Source: Planctomycetota bacterium
Lineage (GTDB): Bacteria; Planctomycetota; UBA1135; UBA2386
Reading direction: 5' to 3'
Assembly: GCA_003235605.1 (NCBI GenBank)
Contig: QJVU01000023.1
Coordinates: forward strand, 1 to 14,554
Length of the DNA stretch: 14,554 bases
The notes under the pieces were generated by a model. The model saw only the letters and a list, made by a program, of their open reading frames with translations. It was not told the DNA's origin and did not search any database. Positions 13,332 through 14,554 of this stretch are shown one piece after another (position 1 is the first letter of the stretch; every line of letters begins with the position of its first letter). The translations under genes were made by a program, and so were the position numbers.

Positions 13332-14554
13332 CTAGCGGCCGCCGCTGCCCTTGTCTCCGCCCGTGGCCTTGCCGCTGCTGCCGTTGCCCTCGCCGCCGTT
13401 GCTGCTGCCGTCGCCGTTGCCCCCGGCAGCCTCCACCGCCGGCGTGCGGGTCACGTAGTTCGTACGCCAAGCCCGGTCCGCGCTGGGAGGATCGGGCAGC
13501 TCCAGCACCATCTTGAACAGTGCCTTCGTGGAGCCGAACTTCTGTTTGGCGTCGTTCTGGGTGGGTGGGATGCCGAAATTGAGCTCCAGCACCTCGTTTG
13601 CCTCAGCGCCCGCCTTCTTCTCCTGATGGGTCAGCTTCCGGGTGGAGAGTGCGAGCGGCTTGGCGATCTTGCTGGCCCCGCGCAGGAACTTCAAGGAGTA
13701 CCGCTTGTCGATGGTGCTGGAGGTCACCCACTTGCTTTCGTTGTCGCGGAACAGCAGCAGGCTGTGCTCAGCGGGGACCTTGAATCGCTCCGGGATCTCG
13801 GGAGCGGGCTCGGCGCTCTTGTCGTCAGCCTTGTCCTCAGGCTTCTTGTCGCCGGGCTTCTTCTCGTCAGGCTTCTTCTCGTCAGGCTTCTTCTCGTCGG
13901 GTTTCTTGTCGGTGACCGGTGTGCGGGGGCGAGGTGGCTGGCTCAGATAGACGTAGTCGACTTGCTTCCAGAAGCTCTTGTTCACGTTGCCTTCCGCGTC
14001 CAACAAGTCCGTCGTGCGGAAGCCATAGCGCGTGATGATCTGTCGCCAGCCGGGGCCCTTCGGTTTCTTCTTGCTGTCCTTCTTGGTCTTGGAGTCAGCC
14101 GGCTCGTCCGGGTCGGACTTCCCCTTGTCGTGCTTGGCCGCACGGCTGCGGTCGACCTCCTCCTTCTTGAGAGCGGTGCAGGCCTCCTTGAGTGCTCCGA
14201 CGAGTTCCTTGGGCAGGCCTGCGTGGCGGTAGTAGACGGTGTAGATGCCCTTCTTGAGCGCCGGGCTCTTGATCTCTTCCGTGGTGATCAACGAGCCCAG
14301 GATCACCATCTGGGCCTGGGTGTAGTGCTCGAGCTGCGAAGGCCGCAGCCTCTTCTCGGTGGTCAGGAAGTTGGTGGGCGTGAACGAGATCGCGTGGTAG
14401 TCCGTGATCAGCGTCCCGTCCTTCTGGAGGTCGTAGCGCTTGACGCCGTCCTGAGCGTCCAGGTTGCATTGCTGGCCGACCACGAAGTGCTGGTTGCCCA
14501 GGTACTCGGTGCGCAGGCGGCTGATCGTCATGTCCAGGGCGACCCGGTAGCTCT
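13332..14554 (-). CDS. Lys/Asp-rich repeat protein of unknown function (probably 5'-truncated by window)
   Basis: The frame is open to the window edge with no Shine-Dalgarno before the first ATG (14531), so the true start probably lies outside; 399 residues are visible from that ATG. No family was recognised. The N-terminal third looks folded (LGNQHFVVGQQCNLD, DYHAISFTPTNFL, GIYTVYYRHAGLPKELVG). A Lys/Glu/Asp-rich linker follows (SKTKKDSKKKPKG), then GWRQIITRYGFRTTDLLD and YVYLSQPPRP. Next comes a strongly repeated disordered segment KKPDEKKPDEKKPDEKKP, a second apparently ordered part (EHSLLLFRDNESKWV, ANEVLELNFGIPPTQND) and a C-terminal tail almost only of Gly, Ser, Asn, Asp, Glu and Lys. 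There is no membrane segment in the visible part. Highly charged linkers of this sort occur in secreted or envelope proteins of planctomycetes, but localisation cannot be stated without the N-terminus. Confidence 0.7.
   Translation of the reverse strand, partial: SYRVALDMTISRLRTEYLGNQHFVVGQQCNLDAQDGVKRYDLQKDGTLITDYHAISFTPTNFLTTEKRLRPSQLEHYTQAQMVILGSLITTEEIKSPALKKGIYTVYYRHAGLPKELVGALKEACTALKKEEVDRSRAAKHDKGKSDPDEPADSKTKKDSKKKPKGPGWRQIITRYGFRTTDLLDAEGNVNKSFWKQVDYVYLSQPPRPRTPVTDKKPDEKKPDEKKPDEKKPGDKKPEDKADDKSAEPAPEIPERFKVPAEHSLLLFRDNESKWVTSSTIDKRYSLKFLRGASKIAKPLALSTRKLTHQEKKAGAEANEVLELNFGIPPTQNDAKQKFGSTKALFKMVLELPDPPSADRAWRTNYVTRTPAVEAAGGNGDGSSNGGEGNGSSGKATGGDKGSGGR
13841..13915 (-). repeat. 15-bp tandem repeat encoding KKPDE units
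   Basis: Five consecutive 15-base units (13841, 13856, 13871, 13886, 13901), plus-strand consensus GCTTCTTCTCGTCAG. The second and third are identical and the outer ones diverge by a few bases. The repeat is in frame and encodes pentapeptides of the type DEKKP, so unit-number changes keep the reading frame. It forms a charged flexible linker in the Lys/Asp-rich protein. Confidence 0.9.

Overview
The window is a GC-rich stretch (about two thirds G+C by eye) with almost no non-coding DNA. It holds twelve protein-coding genes and no RNA genes, insertion sequences or CRISPR arrays. The gene content points to a Gram-negative bacterium of the Planctomycetota or a close relative, probably from an environmental genome. 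The clues are a DUF1501 protein, an FG-GAP repeat secreted protein, a secreted TPR-CHAT protein, a membrane-anchored Ser/Thr kinase with a TPR-like tail, an ECF-like sigma factor with a membrane partner, and kdsA for lipopolysaccharide Kdo. This lineage call is an inference from gene families; no marker gene was available.

Left part (1-1946): the 3' end of a DUF1501 gene (+) converges with a class II histone-deacetylase-like (AcuC-type) deacetylase gene (-). The deacetylase gene and the next gene diverge from a 168-bp spacer that carries a regularly spaced GGACC repeat.

Central left (1947-6042, + strand): a three-gene unit encodes an ECF-like sigma factor, a single-pass membrane protein with an anti-sigma-like N-terminus and a fibronectin-III-like outer domain, and a TPR-CHAT cysteine-protease-family protein with a signal peptide and a C-terminal membrane anchor. 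The first two overlap by GTGA and the third begins about 20 bp later. This is the most interesting part of the window. The triad of sigma, anti-sigma and TPR-CHAT protease is conceptually like the protease, Csx30 and RpoE-like sigma module of type III-E CRISPR, but here it has no CRISPR and the protease is predicted to face the periplasm.

Central right (6039-11826, - strand): a secreted FG-GAP/VCBS repeat protein is convergent with the CHAT gene, and the two stop codons share one CTAG. A clear intrinsic terminator then separates it from a tightly overlapping operon transcribed as YegS/DAGK-type lipid kinase, KdsA (metal-dependent class) and a transmembrane Ser/Thr kinase, with ATGA and GTGA overlaps.

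Right part (11876-14554): an RmlD-like sugar-nucleotide reductase (+) converges with an RmlC-like cupin epimerase (-). They are followed by a large, probably 5'-truncated gene (-) for an unrecognised Lys/Asp-rich protein with a KKPDE repeat and a Gly/Ser/Asn tail. KdsA, the lipid kinase and the two Rml-like enzymes suggest envelope and surface-glycan metabolism as a theme of the right half.
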